Positions 1 to 8,333 of a stretch of 64,000 nucleotides of DNA are shown here, piece by piece. The DNA is taken from the NCBI GenBank assembly GCA_029251085.1, contig JAQXDZ010000096.1:44608-108607 (forward strand). Reading direction: 5' to 3'. How positions within the stretch are numbered: position 1 is the first letter of the stretch; every line of letters begins with the position of its first letter. The translations under genes were made by a program, and so were the position numbers. This stretch comes from Mariniblastus sp. (GTDB lineage: Bacteria > Planctomycetota > Planctomycetia > Pirellulales > Pirellulaceae). Below the pieces are notes generated by a model. The model made no database searches. It worked only from the letters and a program-made list of their open reading frames with translations, and was not told the origin of the DNA.

Positions 1-609
1 AACCTCTTGCATATTCGCCAGAAGTGGGCTGCTCTCGTCGTAGGACCAGACTCCCAGAACTCCACCCTGGGTTAGATGTGACTTGGCCCGCTCTAAACCC
101 TCGCAAGAATAAAAATCTTGGCTTTGTTCACCTAAAACATCCTCCGGGGAATGATCGACATCAATTGCGATCAAATCAAATTCTTGAACGCCGGGTCGAG
201 ATAGACGTTCATAGATATCGCCATGGGTGACACCCAACCGTTCGTCAGCATTCAAACGCTCCGCAAGCGGCACCAGACCGCCCTCTAGCCAATCAATTAC
301 CTGAGGCAGAAATTCAACCACTTCGACTTGATTGACAATAACCGAATCCAATGCAGACGCGGCGGTGTACCCTAAACCAAGTCCGCCAACTAAAACTCGC
401 AACTTTCCATCAGTCCCTGCCGACTGCACCCGCTCTAATCCAAGCTCCGAAAGTGCTTTTTCCGAGGCAGTAAGATAACTGCTCATAAGGAATTCATGAT
501 TCAAAGTCACCTCGGTGACGAACTTCCCAGGTTGCGACAAGATCTCTCTTCGGCGAAGACAGAGCAAGCCTAACGGGGTATCTTCATAGGCGAGAATTTC
601 AAAGTTCAA
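1..609 (-). CDS. Spermidine-synthase-like SAM-dependent methyltransferase (3' end cut off)
   Basis: The frame is open from 609 down to the window edge, giving 203 residues with the C-terminus missing. A glycine-rich SAM-binding loop GGLGLG lies near residues 75-80, followed by an acidic strand end (VEVVEF, about 96-101) and a D-I-x-D motif in the sequence LIAIDVDHSPED. This order is typical of the spermidine synthase / class I methyltransferase fold. No ATG precedes the conserved core. An in-frame TAG lies just upstream, and TTG at 609-607 is the first possible start, so I chose TTG. The substrate cannot be told: planctomycete genes of this type are often annotated as spermidine synthase without proof. 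It is separated from the next minus-strand gene by a terminator, so it is probably transcribed alone or with genes outside the window. Confidence 0.8.
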   Translation of the reverse strand, partial: MNFEILAYEDTPLGLLCLRRREILSQPGKFVTEVTLNHEFLMSSYLTASEKALSELGLERVQSAGTDGKLRVLVGGLGLGYTAASALDSVIVNQVEVVEFLPQVIDWLEGGLVPLAERLNADERLGVTHGDIYERLSRPGVQEFDLIAIDVDHSPEDVLGEQSQDFYSCEGLERAKSHLTQGGVLGVWSYDESSPLLANMQEV

Positions 610-954
610 AGCAGAATCCTAAACGGTTGTTGAAACAATCCAACTGCAACGTATTTTTCTGGAAAACCAATCGGCAGAGAGAGTCTGTTGACTCAATCAA
701 GCTTAGTCAGTCGGCTGTATTGGAACTCGCCGCATCCAATGACGCAATCGGATGGTCGCGAGATACTCTACTATTTCAACAATCTTGGTTTGCCTGTTTT
801 ATGACCTCTCTACAATCTGCCGTTGCACAACAAGCGGCTTATTTCATTGCTTCTTCACCCAACTGCAGCGCATAAAAAAGGGCAGGTTTTCACCTGCCCA
901 AATTTATCTGTTTGACAATCTCAGAGGAACTCCGAGAAGCTTAAGCTTCCCGGC
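610..954. other. Intergenic gap with one terminator
   Basis: This gap holds the hairpin terminator at 880-899 and the leader of the spermidine-synthase-like gene. Short open frames on the plus strand have no ribosome binding site and no recognisable protein features, so I do not call them genes. Confidence 0.6.
870..899 (-). terminator. Rho-independent terminator of the Gfo/Idh/MocA operon
   Basis: A perfect 7-bp stem GGGCAGG / CCTGCCC (880-886 and 893-899) with a 6-nt loop is followed on the minus strand by a run of six T. It lies 55 bases past the stop of the oxidoreductase gene. Confidence 0.85.
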
Positions 955-2781
955 TTATGAAAGTCCTAGGTTCTTTCGTTCCGTATCGAAAAACTTGTCT
1001 TGAGCAGGCTTTCCGTCTACTTCTGGAATCTCATTCGATGCTACATCGAACCAACCAGGTTGGAACTGCATGAACCCGCTCTTGCCGGAAATCTTCGCAT
1101 TCGCCATTGCCTGCTTGGCCGTCAACGCAATTACCGCGTCCGCTAACGCTACTGAACCGTTACAGCGAGGCTGATTCCTCAAATCTCCTGTACTGATGCA
1201 CCAGGCCCAATGCTCGATCTCTTCTCGGTAGCCCCGACTTACTGGTCCGCTACCTTCTGCTGTTTTCGCCGGTGCTGCATCACCACTGGCTGAGGTGTCT
1301 AACACCGCCGCAGCGCCTTTTTTCTTGACACGGGCTTTGTAGCTCGTCCCGGCTAACGGATAGAGCATCACTTCCTTTTCACGGTCAAGGACCAGCGTCC
1401 CTTTCGTTCCAAGAACGACTTCGCCGTAGCCGCCAAATCCATTTCCATTAATTGACGAGTAGGTGACAACGATCTTTTTGTTATCGTTTTGGTCGAAACT
1501 CGGAACACCACTGGAAGACGGATAGTTGTTGACGGTGTCTTTGTAACCCACGTCAAAATTATAATCATAACCTTGACCTGGGAATTCAAAGCTGCAGTAA
1601 ACGTGATCATCCGCATCTCGATCCCGTGGGAACACGTGTCGGCCGCCCACCGCATGAACGGTCAACGGGTGGACATGATGACCGGTCTTTCGCGACAAAG
1701 CTGAGATGAAAATACTTGCAGCATCAAGTTGGTGGCTACCAAGTTCCGCCATCAATCCGCCACCGGTTCTATCCCACAAACGCCATCGAACCATTTCTTC
1801 CAAAGCAGTCCGAGTTCGCCCGTCGGAATAAACATCATCCCGACTTATGTAGCCGAATTTCTCAGCATCCACATTCTTATCAGCGACTAGCTGTTGCCAC
1901 TGAGCAATCTGTCTTGCTAACTTCAACCGCTCTTTTGGCGAGGTACCGGGATCGTCGTAATACTTCATGAAAGCTTGAAGCTGATCCTGAATTTTATCTT
2001 TTCGCTTACCGCCATCGGTCATCTCTCCGCCAGGAACGGCGAGAGCCCAACTATCTTTACCCGGCACGTTGTTTCGGTGCCATTGAGCACGGATGTGGTG
2101 GATCTCTCCCAATAATCCCCAACGAATCAAATTGACGGCGTTGTCGTAGAGAATGCTGTAGTGACGCTGGTGCCCCACGGAAAGAAACGTCTTGGTTTCG
2201 TCCGCTGTTCGCGCCATGAGTTTACACTGCGCAATGTTATGAGCCATCAACTTTTCGCAAAGCACGTGCTTGCCGGCCTTCATCGCCCCAACTGCAATTT
2301 CCGCATGTAAAAACAACGGAGTCGCAATGATGACGCCGTCAACATTCGGATCTGCTACGGCGTCTTTCCAATCGGAATACACTTTGACGTTTCGCCGGGC
2401 TTCTTCTTCCGTTTTCCAGTTGTAAACGTTCATCAATCCGGGCCGGACTTTGATTGTGTTATCCGTTGACCAGTCGCCATGGAAAGCCCGGTGTTGACTG
2501 GAAGGCCGAATATCACAGATTGCCGTCACTTGAACGTAATCGGGATTAATCGCCCCCATGAGGACGCTTCCCTCATCGCCAGTTCCAATTACACAAACTC
2601 TCACCGGCCTGTTCGGTCGCTGATAGCCAAAATACATGGCACCAACTCCGGCAGCGCTAATACCGCCCGCCGCGATCGAACGGACGAGAAAATCACGTCG
2701 GCTAACTTTGTCGTGAGCGGTTACCGCGGAATAATAGTTGTCCCGGCCAACTTCACGTTCTTCGGGTGTAAGATTAATCAT
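955..2781 (-). CDS. Tat-exported Gfo/Idh/MocA family oxidoreductase
   Basis: This 608-residue NAD(P)-dependent oxidoreductase carries a twin-arginine export signal: SRRDFLVRS at about residues 27-35, followed by a hydrophobic stretch. A Rossmann domain follows, with the loop GTGDEGS near residue 66 and the EK motif (CEKLMAHN), where the Lys is normally catalytic. The conserved C-terminal segment GGLMAELGSHQLD supplies the active-site histidine of the family. An insert of about 90 charged residues separates the two halves, a feature seen in the large exported planctomycete members. These enzymes act on sugars or related polyols in the periplasm; the substrate here is unknown. The ATG overlaps the stop of the upstream DoxX-like gene by four bases, so the two are translationally coupled. 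Confidence 0.9.
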   Translation of the reverse strand: MINLTPEEREVGRDNYYSAVTAHDKVSRRDFLVRSIAAGGISAAGVGAMYFGYQRPNRPVRVCVIGTGDEGSVLMGAINPDYVQVTAICDIRPSSQHRAFHGDWSTDNTIKVRPGLMNVYNWKTEEEARRNVKVYSDWKDAVADPNVDGVIIATPLFLHAEIAVGAMKAGKHVLCEKLMAHNIAQCKLMARTADETKTFLSVGHQRHYSILYDNAVNLIRWGLLGEIHHIRAQWHRNNVPGKDSWALAVPGGEMTDGGKRKDKIQDQLQAFMKYYDDPGTSPKERLKLARQIAQWQQLVADKNVDAEKFGYISRDDVYSDGRTRTALEEMVRWRLWDRTGGGLMAELGSHQLDAASIFISALSRKTGHHVHPLTVHAVGGRHVFPRDRDADDHVYCSFEFPGQGYDYNFDVGYKDTVNNYPSSSGVPSFDQNDNKKIVVTYSSINGNGFGGYGEVVLGTKGTLVLDREKEVMLYPLAGTSYKARVKKKGAAAVLDTSASGDAAPAKTAEGSGPVSRGYREEIEHWAWCISTGDLRNQPRCNGSVALADAVIALTAKQAMANAKISGKSGFMQFQPGWFDVASNEIPEVDGKPAQDKFFDTERKNLGLS

Positions 2782-3857
2782 GCCTGTCCTTCAGTTTCAA
2801 GTTGCGGCGATTTTGATTTCGATAGGCTCAGAAAATAGTCGAGCCCGCCAAAACGCCCAGCACTGGTTGTGGCGATCACCAACAGTGCCACCAATTCAAT
2901 TACGTAAAAATAAGTCGGAGTGGTTCCCGGAATCCATGGCGGTTGCGTCATAACAACAGAAAAAAGGAAACTTGCCGCCGCTAGTGAGGCCAACCGCGAA
3001 AATAACCCGACAATCAACAGGCCACCGATGATCGTATCGAACCACGGAATCACGGCATCGACCCATTTACTGAAGCTATATTCCTGGTCAAAAGGGCGAT
3101 GAATCTTCAATGGAGCCTTTTCCGCTTGCTTATAGACGGCTAAACCGTTGACTTGGTTCTCGTAGGAATCCCAAATACCCGTCACCTCGCTCGTCCAGCC
3201 CGCCAATTTCTTATAACGATCACCCCGAATTGAATCGACCTGATCACGTAAAGAATCAACGTAAACCGCCGCCAACTGCCTATTTTGACCATCACGCTGG
3301 AAGCCATCTAGCCTCTCCGATGTCGAAAAATGAGAAACCAATTCAATTTCGTTCGCTGCCACCCAATCCTCTAATTGGAGTTGGTGCTCCTCAAGGATCT
3401 CCTCAAGACGCTGTGGCTGTTCACGAATTTTCAGAATATCTTGCTCGTATTTGGCACGCGTCGCTTCCAGTGCCACGGTGTCAACTGTTTTGTTTTGAGT
3501 GTTTCTCGCCTTAATGATCTGTTCTTTTAGGTTCTCACGCTCTGCGATCAACTCATCTTGATAATCTTCGCTGCCAAATCCGTAATGGAGCGATGCCTCA
3601 TTGGCAAAACCTTGATCCCAGATCAATTGCGTCAAATCGGGGTTCACGGAATAAGCAACAGTGCCATTTTCTCCGACGTTTTCGACGATGCACAATTTCT
3701 TTTTGCCGTCAGGGTCGTCCAACATTTGTTTGAAATAAGGAGCCATTGGCCCTTTTGCGCTACTCAGAAATCCGGCGGAACTGAAGGTTCCGGATTTTAG
3801 CTTCGCCGTTCCCTCTTTGTAAAAGTGGAAACCAATAACGATTCGGAGCAACATCAA
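2778..3857 (-). CDS. DoxX-like membrane protein with a large coiled-coil loop
   Basis: The protein has a first membrane segment (LRIVIGFHFYKEG) with the DoxX-type signature. A soluble region of roughly 200 residues follows, rich in E, Q, K and R and with coiled-coil character. Three hydrophobic segments lie at the C-terminus (IIGGLLIVGLFSRL, LAAASFLFSVV, YVIELVALLVIAT). DoxX proteins are membrane proteins linked to redox and thiol metabolism. The coordinates start at a TTG followed directly by ATG, but these lie inside the first membrane segment. An in-frame CTG at 3905-3903, seven bases after a strong GAGGAG, would give a complete N-terminus, and a TGA just upstream excludes longer forms. 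The gene overlaps the Tat oxidoreductase by four bases. I infer that the two proteins work together in the envelope. Confidence 0.8.
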   Translation of the reverse strand: MMLLRIVIGFHFYKEGTAKLKSGTFSSAGFLSSAKGPMAPYFKQMLDDPDGKKKLCIVENVGENGTVAYSVNPDLTQLIWDQGFANEASLHYGFGSEDYQDELIAERENLKEQIIKARNTQNKTVDTVALEATRAKYEQDILKIREQPQRLEEILEEHQLQLEDWVAANEIELVSHFSTSERLDGFQRDGQNRQLAAVYVDSLRDQVDSIRGDRYKKLAGWTSEVTGIWDSYENQVNGLAVYKQAEKAPLKIHRPFDQEYSFSKWVDAVIPWFDTIIGGLLIVGLFSRLASLAAASFLFSVVMTQPPWIPGTTPTYFYVIELVALLVIATTSAGRFGGLDYFLSLSKSKSPQLETEGQA

Positions 3858-3912
3858 ACAGATGACGGCGAGACAGAGTTGGAATTTGGAAGGTTGCGAA
3901 AACAGTGGAAAA

Positions 3913-3918
3913 CTCCTC
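3913..3918 (-). promoter_or_regulatory. Strong Shine-Dalgarno supporting a CTG start
   Basis: GAGGAG on the minus strand lies seven bases before CTG (3905-3903) in the frame of the DoxX-like gene. No ATG, GTG or TTG occurs between it and the first membrane segment. Confidence 0.55.
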
Positions 3919-4187
3919 AGATTTCATCTTTAAAAATTTTTTACATTATGGCTGAAAACGGATCGCTCGCCAAGGTTTCACCCATAAACTTCCTCTAAGA
4001 ATCGTTCATCTAGGTCTGAACCTGAAATCATCTCCTGCCTCCAACGCCTGCTTCGCTCGTTCAAGCTTCGCTCGTTTAAAACAGGGAGCGTTAGAATTGA
4101 CACGAAACCTCTCAACAAGATTCCGGCAAAAGGCCATCTGATGACAGAATACATTAATTTTCCCTCGCGAAATCCTCGCGAAGGCTC

Positions 4188-6002
4188 TCAATCAACTTCT
4201 TCTAGTCTTTTTATCGCCGCTTCAATGCGTTTTCGTTCGGCCTGACTTAGCTGACTCAATTTTTCTTCCAAAATAATTTTTTGCTCAAGAACGTTTTCAG
4301 AGTCTCCAGTCTGCTCATAACATTCAACCAAGTACTGATGCACAGGAATCATGTTGGGCATTTCTTTACTTGCATACACAAGATCCCTAATTGCATCCGC
4401 CCATTTCTTTTCAGACATCAAAAAGACTCCGCGAGTTCTATAAAAGACAGCCTCGTCAGGAAAAAGTTCGATGCCGAGGGTAATCATCTCAAGAACGTTA
4501 TTAAACTCAGATCCATAATCTTTCGCCGCAATATCGATTAAGTTGTTAATAATTATCTGGGAACGACTAAATTGCCGCTCGGCGATCCGCCAATGCAGGT
4601 CTCCTGCCTTAATATCTCCCGCAGAAATCGCTTGCAACCCAATCAAGGCATGAACAACCGCAGGCTCTGGGCCGCCGACGACCGCTTCTTTTAACCACAT
4701 TTCTTGGTTGCTAACTTTTCGATCCACGTCTTCGGTACTTTCAGACTGATCCATCGGTACCGAGATCCCCCGTTCCGGCACTTCAATCATCTTTAGAAGT
4801 TGAACATATACTTCGCGATTCGACTGATTCATTTGGAGCGCTTTGCAAAGTGAAAACAAACGCATCCGATACTCAGCGCGATCGTTCATGTTTTCAAAAT
4901 CGTTAGCTCGCTTGGCATAAACCTGAGACGCGAGTTGATTGATCTTCTGTCGAACCGTTGCATCGCTAACCGACTGGCTACCCTCTTTGGCGATTGCAAT
5001 CGCTCCCAAATAGTCACCAAGGGAGATTTTACAACGTATCGCCGTCAACCAGACTTCGTAAACATTGGGATATTTCCTTCCAAAATCCAACAGGGTGTTA
5101 ACTTCAGAACGAAGTCGGACCTCAGCTTCCTCTCGATTATCTAATTCGCATTCCAGCTCAAACAGTCGTGGAATTGCCATCAATCGCAAGCCAGTCAATT
5201 CACCATCAGTGATTGTGCGTAAATTACCGATCGCCGATTCAACCAACGAGCGATACTCGGGATCCGTTTTCTCAAGCTGTTCAGCTTGCTTAAGACGCAA
5301 TACTGCCAAATCAAAATTCGCGGCTTGACTCGTCGGAGCGACATCGATGGCATACTCCAGTTGCTTTATTGCGAGAGACTCCCGATTTGCCTCGGTCATC
5401 GAAGATAGCAACTTCGAATTCAAATAGAATTGAGACATCCAGATATGTGCCGGAGCGTGCAAGGCTCTATCTTTGGGAGCGATGGCCTGCATTGCATCAA
5501 ACGCAGCGGCTTCCTCGCCCGCTCGCTCCCGTGCAATCGCAAGTTTATAAAGGTGCCCTGGCACATCTGGTTTCAATTCAACCAACTTTTCAGCAAATAA
5601 TAACGCCCGACCGGGAAACTCAGGTGATTTTGAAAAATGATATTCGATCCGCGCCGCCGCATCGCCAATTCGACGAGCTTCAGAAAATAAATAGTCAGCG
5701 GCGAGGAAGGCAAGAAGAAATCCTCCGACAGCCATTACAGCAGGGAGACCTTTAAAGAATGCTCGTCCTTGTCGAGACGGCGGCCACGCCTGAATCATGA
5801 ATAACAGGAAACCACCGAAATATCGAAAGGGCAAAAATACAGCAGCCAAAACCTTTGCACTAAAAGATTTCTCAACCCCAATTTTATCCTCACGCGAAAC
5901 GAACCGATTCACGCCGCCCGCGACCCAGCGATAGGGTGCCGCCAGCAATCGTCGCGCTTTGGATTCCCCGAATCCTGCATCTTCTTTTTTTCGAAAGATC
6001 AT
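4188..6002 (-). CDS. Membrane-anchored TPR protein (second of a pair)
   Basis: This protein of about 604 residues starts at the ATG at 6002; the longer frame begins only with TTG. A basic N-terminal stretch precedes two hydrophobic segments (VLAAVFLPFRYFGGFLLFMI and LPAVMAVGGFLLAFLAADYLF, roughly residues 50-105). The remainder is helical tetratricopeptide-type repeats, with motifs such as ALLFAEKLVELKPDVPGHLY and TRGVFLMSEKKWADAIRDL. TPR domains are protein-binding scaffolds, and no catalytic motif is visible. It lies 80 bases downstream of a paralogous TPR gene on the same strand and shares its layout. The partner protein is unknown. Confidence 0.8.
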   Translation of the reverse strand: MIFRKKEDAGFGESKARRLLAAPYRWVAGGVNRFVSREDKIGVEKSFSAKVLAAVFLPFRYFGGFLLFMIQAWPPSRQGRAFFKGLPAVMAVGGFLLAFLAADYLFSEARRIGDAAARIEYHFSKSPEFPGRALLFAEKLVELKPDVPGHLYKLAIARERAGEEAAAFDAMQAIAPKDRALHAPAHIWMSQFYLNSKLLSSMTEANRESLAIKQLEYAIDVAPTSQAANFDLAVLRLKQAEQLEKTDPEYRSLVESAIGNLRTITDGELTGLRLMAIPRLFELECELDNREEAEVRLRSEVNTLLDFGRKYPNVYEVWLTAIRCKISLGDYLGAIAIAKEGSQSVSDATVRQKINQLASQVYAKRANDFENMNDRAEYRMRLFSLCKALQMNQSNREVYVQLLKMIEVPERGISVPMDQSESTEDVDRKVSNQEMWLKEAVVGGPEPAVVHALIGLQAISAGDIKAGDLHWRIAERQFSRSQIIINNLIDIAAKDYGSEFNNVLEMITLGIELFPDEAVFYRTRGVFLMSEKKWADAIRDLVYASKEMPNMIPVHQYLVECYEQTGDSENVLEQKIILEEKLSQLSQAERKRIEAAIKRLEEVD

Positions 6003-6082
6003 TGCGTCAAATACTACCAATCAATTCGCTAGATAATGATTCACCAGGGCCTTTGCCAAACGATTTAGCGGCCGAGGAGAGC

Positions 6083-7792
6083 CTATTGCTCCGGGCGCTC
6101 TTCTTTTACGACCCGTAAACGCTCTTCGTACGGACTCGCATCAAGCCCCGCCTGTTGGTAGCACTCAATTAACGACAGAAGAATCTTCTGATTCTTGGGG
6201 CGTGAACTGAGTGCCGTTTCCAAATCGGCAGCAGCGTCTGTCCAACGCTCCATTTTCATCAACGCTTGAGCACGGGTATCATAAAAATAAGTCAAGTATT
6301 TTTCTTTTTGAGCGTTGTTCGTTATTCGTTGGATTGCCTGATCCACTAACGAAAGTGCGAGTTGCGGATTTGAACGGTCTCCAACGATGTAAATGTATGC
6401 CAAGTTGTTCAAAATCTCAGGGTTGTTGGGAGACTTTTTATTTGCCAAGTCAAAATAAATAAGCGCTTTTGTATAATCTCCACCTCCTAACGCCTGAGAA
6501 CCAATCTCGTTTAAAACATTGGCCGGTGGATCGACATCGTTTGCAGGATCATAAATCTCAAGTGCCTTCTTCGTGAGTTCCGCATTCGAATTGCCGGCAA
6601 CACGCGTCAGTTGCATTTTTGCGTCGGAATTGTTGGCATTGTATTTCATGGCCCGGGAAAGAAACCCAAGCCTCTCGTTGTTTGCATCGACGTCTGTCTG
6701 ACTCAGACCAAGCGTTCGAGCGATCATAACTGATGATAACATTCTCTCCGCCCAGACAACATCGGATTCGCCCGCAGCACCCCGCCTTTCAATTTCTGCT
6801 AATAATTTATTCTCCGCAGTGAGCAGTTCTTTTTTCTCAATGTAGCAAGAGATTAATTCCGCCCAATATTGCAATTCCTTTCCAATATCCATCCCACCGA
6901 GGGTAAGTTCATCATTGAAACGATCGATTGCTTTTTCCAATACGACCTCATTGCGTTCGCTGCGACCCAACAAATTATTCACACGTATTAACGCTTTGTA
7001 ATTGAGAGGATCTTTTTCAAACAATTCGAGATAAAGCTCGTAGGCAACAGGTAGATTTTTTTGTTGGGCAAGTAACAACGTCGCCTTAATCTGTTTGGCC
7101 CTTAAATTATCGAGCTCTACTTTCAAGCACTGATCTGCATGGGCGGCCGCAAGCTGCAAATTCCTAACCGCGTCGGAGCGAGTTTTTACCTTGGCAGCCA
7201 TGTAGTAATTGGCAAGCCACAGATGACCTTTTACATAACCCGGCTTGTCAAGCGGAGACGCTAAATTCAACAATGCCAGGCAGCGACCGAGGCCCGGACG
7301 TCCGCCCTGACTGTTGACCTTCTCGAAGGACAACATGCCAAACCGAAATAAGTAATCCGGCTCGTCAGGGTTTAATTCAATTAACTTTTGTAAAACGATT
7401 CCTTGCCCATTTCGCAAAGATTCCAATTCCAAACTCCGCGGATCGTCGCTCGCCAACAGACTACCCGACGCAGAATTCTTGGAACCTATTTGCTGGGAAG
7501 CCTGCAACATTTGGATTTCACGTCGTAACTCATCCACTAAAATTGATTTGCGATCGTCACGCCTTTTCAATTCGCTTAGATATCGGTCCTCCAGCGAATC
7601 CTCGACTCCAATGCGAGCCCACAGCAATGCACTGAGTCCAAAAAGTGCTAACAAAAACGCTGGCATCCCCATTAAAAAGGCGCGGTTTCCAATCGACGAT
7701 CCCAACGTGCTTCGCAACCAGTCCACCACACCCATGACCGCTGCGATGGGAGCCCAAGCTAGGCGTTTAAGATGAAACAATAAAAAATTCAT
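6083..7792 (-). CDS. Membrane-anchored TPR protein (first of a pair)
   Basis: This 569-residue protein has a hydrophobic segment near residues 38-62 (AFLMGMPAFLLALFGLSALLWA) after an amphipathic N-terminus, and then TPR repeats to the end. Clear units are LNEIGSQALGGGDYTKALIY, NNLAYIYIVGDRSNPQLAL and ALMKMERWTDAAADLETAL. The N-terminal layout and the motif 'L-N-P-D-E-P-x-Y-L-F-R-F' match the downstream paralogue ('L-K-P-D-V-P-x-H-L-Y-K-L'), which suggests an old tandem duplication. The gene probably heads a two-gene operon. It may be a scaffold for an envelope complex. No enzymatic residues were seen. Confidence 0.8.
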   Translation of the reverse strand: MNFLLFHLKRLAWAPIAAVMGVVDWLRSTLGSSIGNRAFLMGMPAFLLALFGLSALLWARIGVEDSLEDRYLSELKRRDDRKSILVDELRREIQMLQASQQIGSKNSASGSLLASDDPRSLELESLRNGQGIVLQKLIELNPDEPDYLFRFGMLSFEKVNSQGGRPGLGRCLALLNLASPLDKPGYVKGHLWLANYYMAAKVKTRSDAVRNLQLAAAHADQCLKVELDNLRAKQIKATLLLAQQKNLPVAYELYLELFEKDPLNYKALIRVNNLLGRSERNEVVLEKAIDRFNDELTLGGMDIGKELQYWAELISCYIEKKELLTAENKLLAEIERRGAAGESDVVWAERMLSSVMIARTLGLSQTDVDANNERLGFLSRAMKYNANNSDAKMQLTRVAGNSNAELTKKALEIYDPANDVDPPANVLNEIGSQALGGGDYTKALIYFDLANKKSPNNPEILNNLAYIYIVGDRSNPQLALSLVDQAIQRITNNAQKEKYLTYFYDTRAQALMKMERWTDAAADLETALSSRPKNQKILLSLIECYQQAGLDASPYEERLRVVKEERPEQ

Positions 7793-8333
7793 AGCGACAA
7801 ATTGATTTGAGGAGCCAATAAATAGACGCCCTTTGCCGGGCGGAAAATTCAGCCGTTAGACCAAACCACAGGATAAACGAGTCTCGTCGCCCGCGTATTC
7901 CCTCAACCCAATCAAGGTAGGCTCGAGATTAGAGCGACCTTCCTATCGTAGTCTAATGCAACACTTCATTGGCACCATTTTATCAACGAATACCACCAAT
8001 TCCGCATCGACCCAATCATCCCAAACTGCCCCAGCTCGCTTCACCCCACGCCGGGGCAAGAGGGTTCGCAGGACCGCAGCTCAACTCTCTGCTAGCGAAA
8101 AATTGAGTAACTGGCAGCCCATTTGACCGGAAACGTTGAAAATCCCGATTGAAATCAACAACCTATTCACCGCTTCTTAACTCTTGTTCTCAAGCGGATC
8201 TCAAAATCGGTACTTTCGTTATATGTAGAAAAATCCTCAAAATCGGCAAAGGTTACCAAACTGGTAAGCCGAAAACATGATTGGGCATGAATGTTTAATG
8301 TCCAATCATGACTCTATGGGTGTCGATTGACAG
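7793..8333. other. Divergent intergenic region with hairpins
   Basis: This region serves as the divergent promoter region for the TPR pair (minus) and the 892-residue exported protein (plus). It contains a short GC stem around 8044-8057 (CCCC-ACG-CGGGG type) and the strong dyad at 8276-8310. No tRNA or known riboswitch class is recognisable. Confidence 0.5.
8276..8310 (+). repeat. Inverted repeat in the leader of the 892-residue gene
   Basis: The arms CATGATTGGGCAT (8276-8288) and ATGTCCAATCATG (8298-8310) pair over 13 bases with a single G:U wobble and a 9-nt loop. It ends 23 bases before the start codon. No T-run follows, so it is more likely an operator or leader structure than a terminator. 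Confidence 0.7.

Noticed and set aside
627..875. Plus-strand frame of 82 residues between the methyltransferase and the oxidoreductase
   Set aside because: No ribosome binding site, ends at the terminator, and the composition is not protein-like.
4006..4191. 61-residue minus-strand frame overlapping the stop of the second TPR gene
   Set aside because: It starts at TTG with no separate ribosome site, has a mixed basic composition and shows no motif; probably chance.
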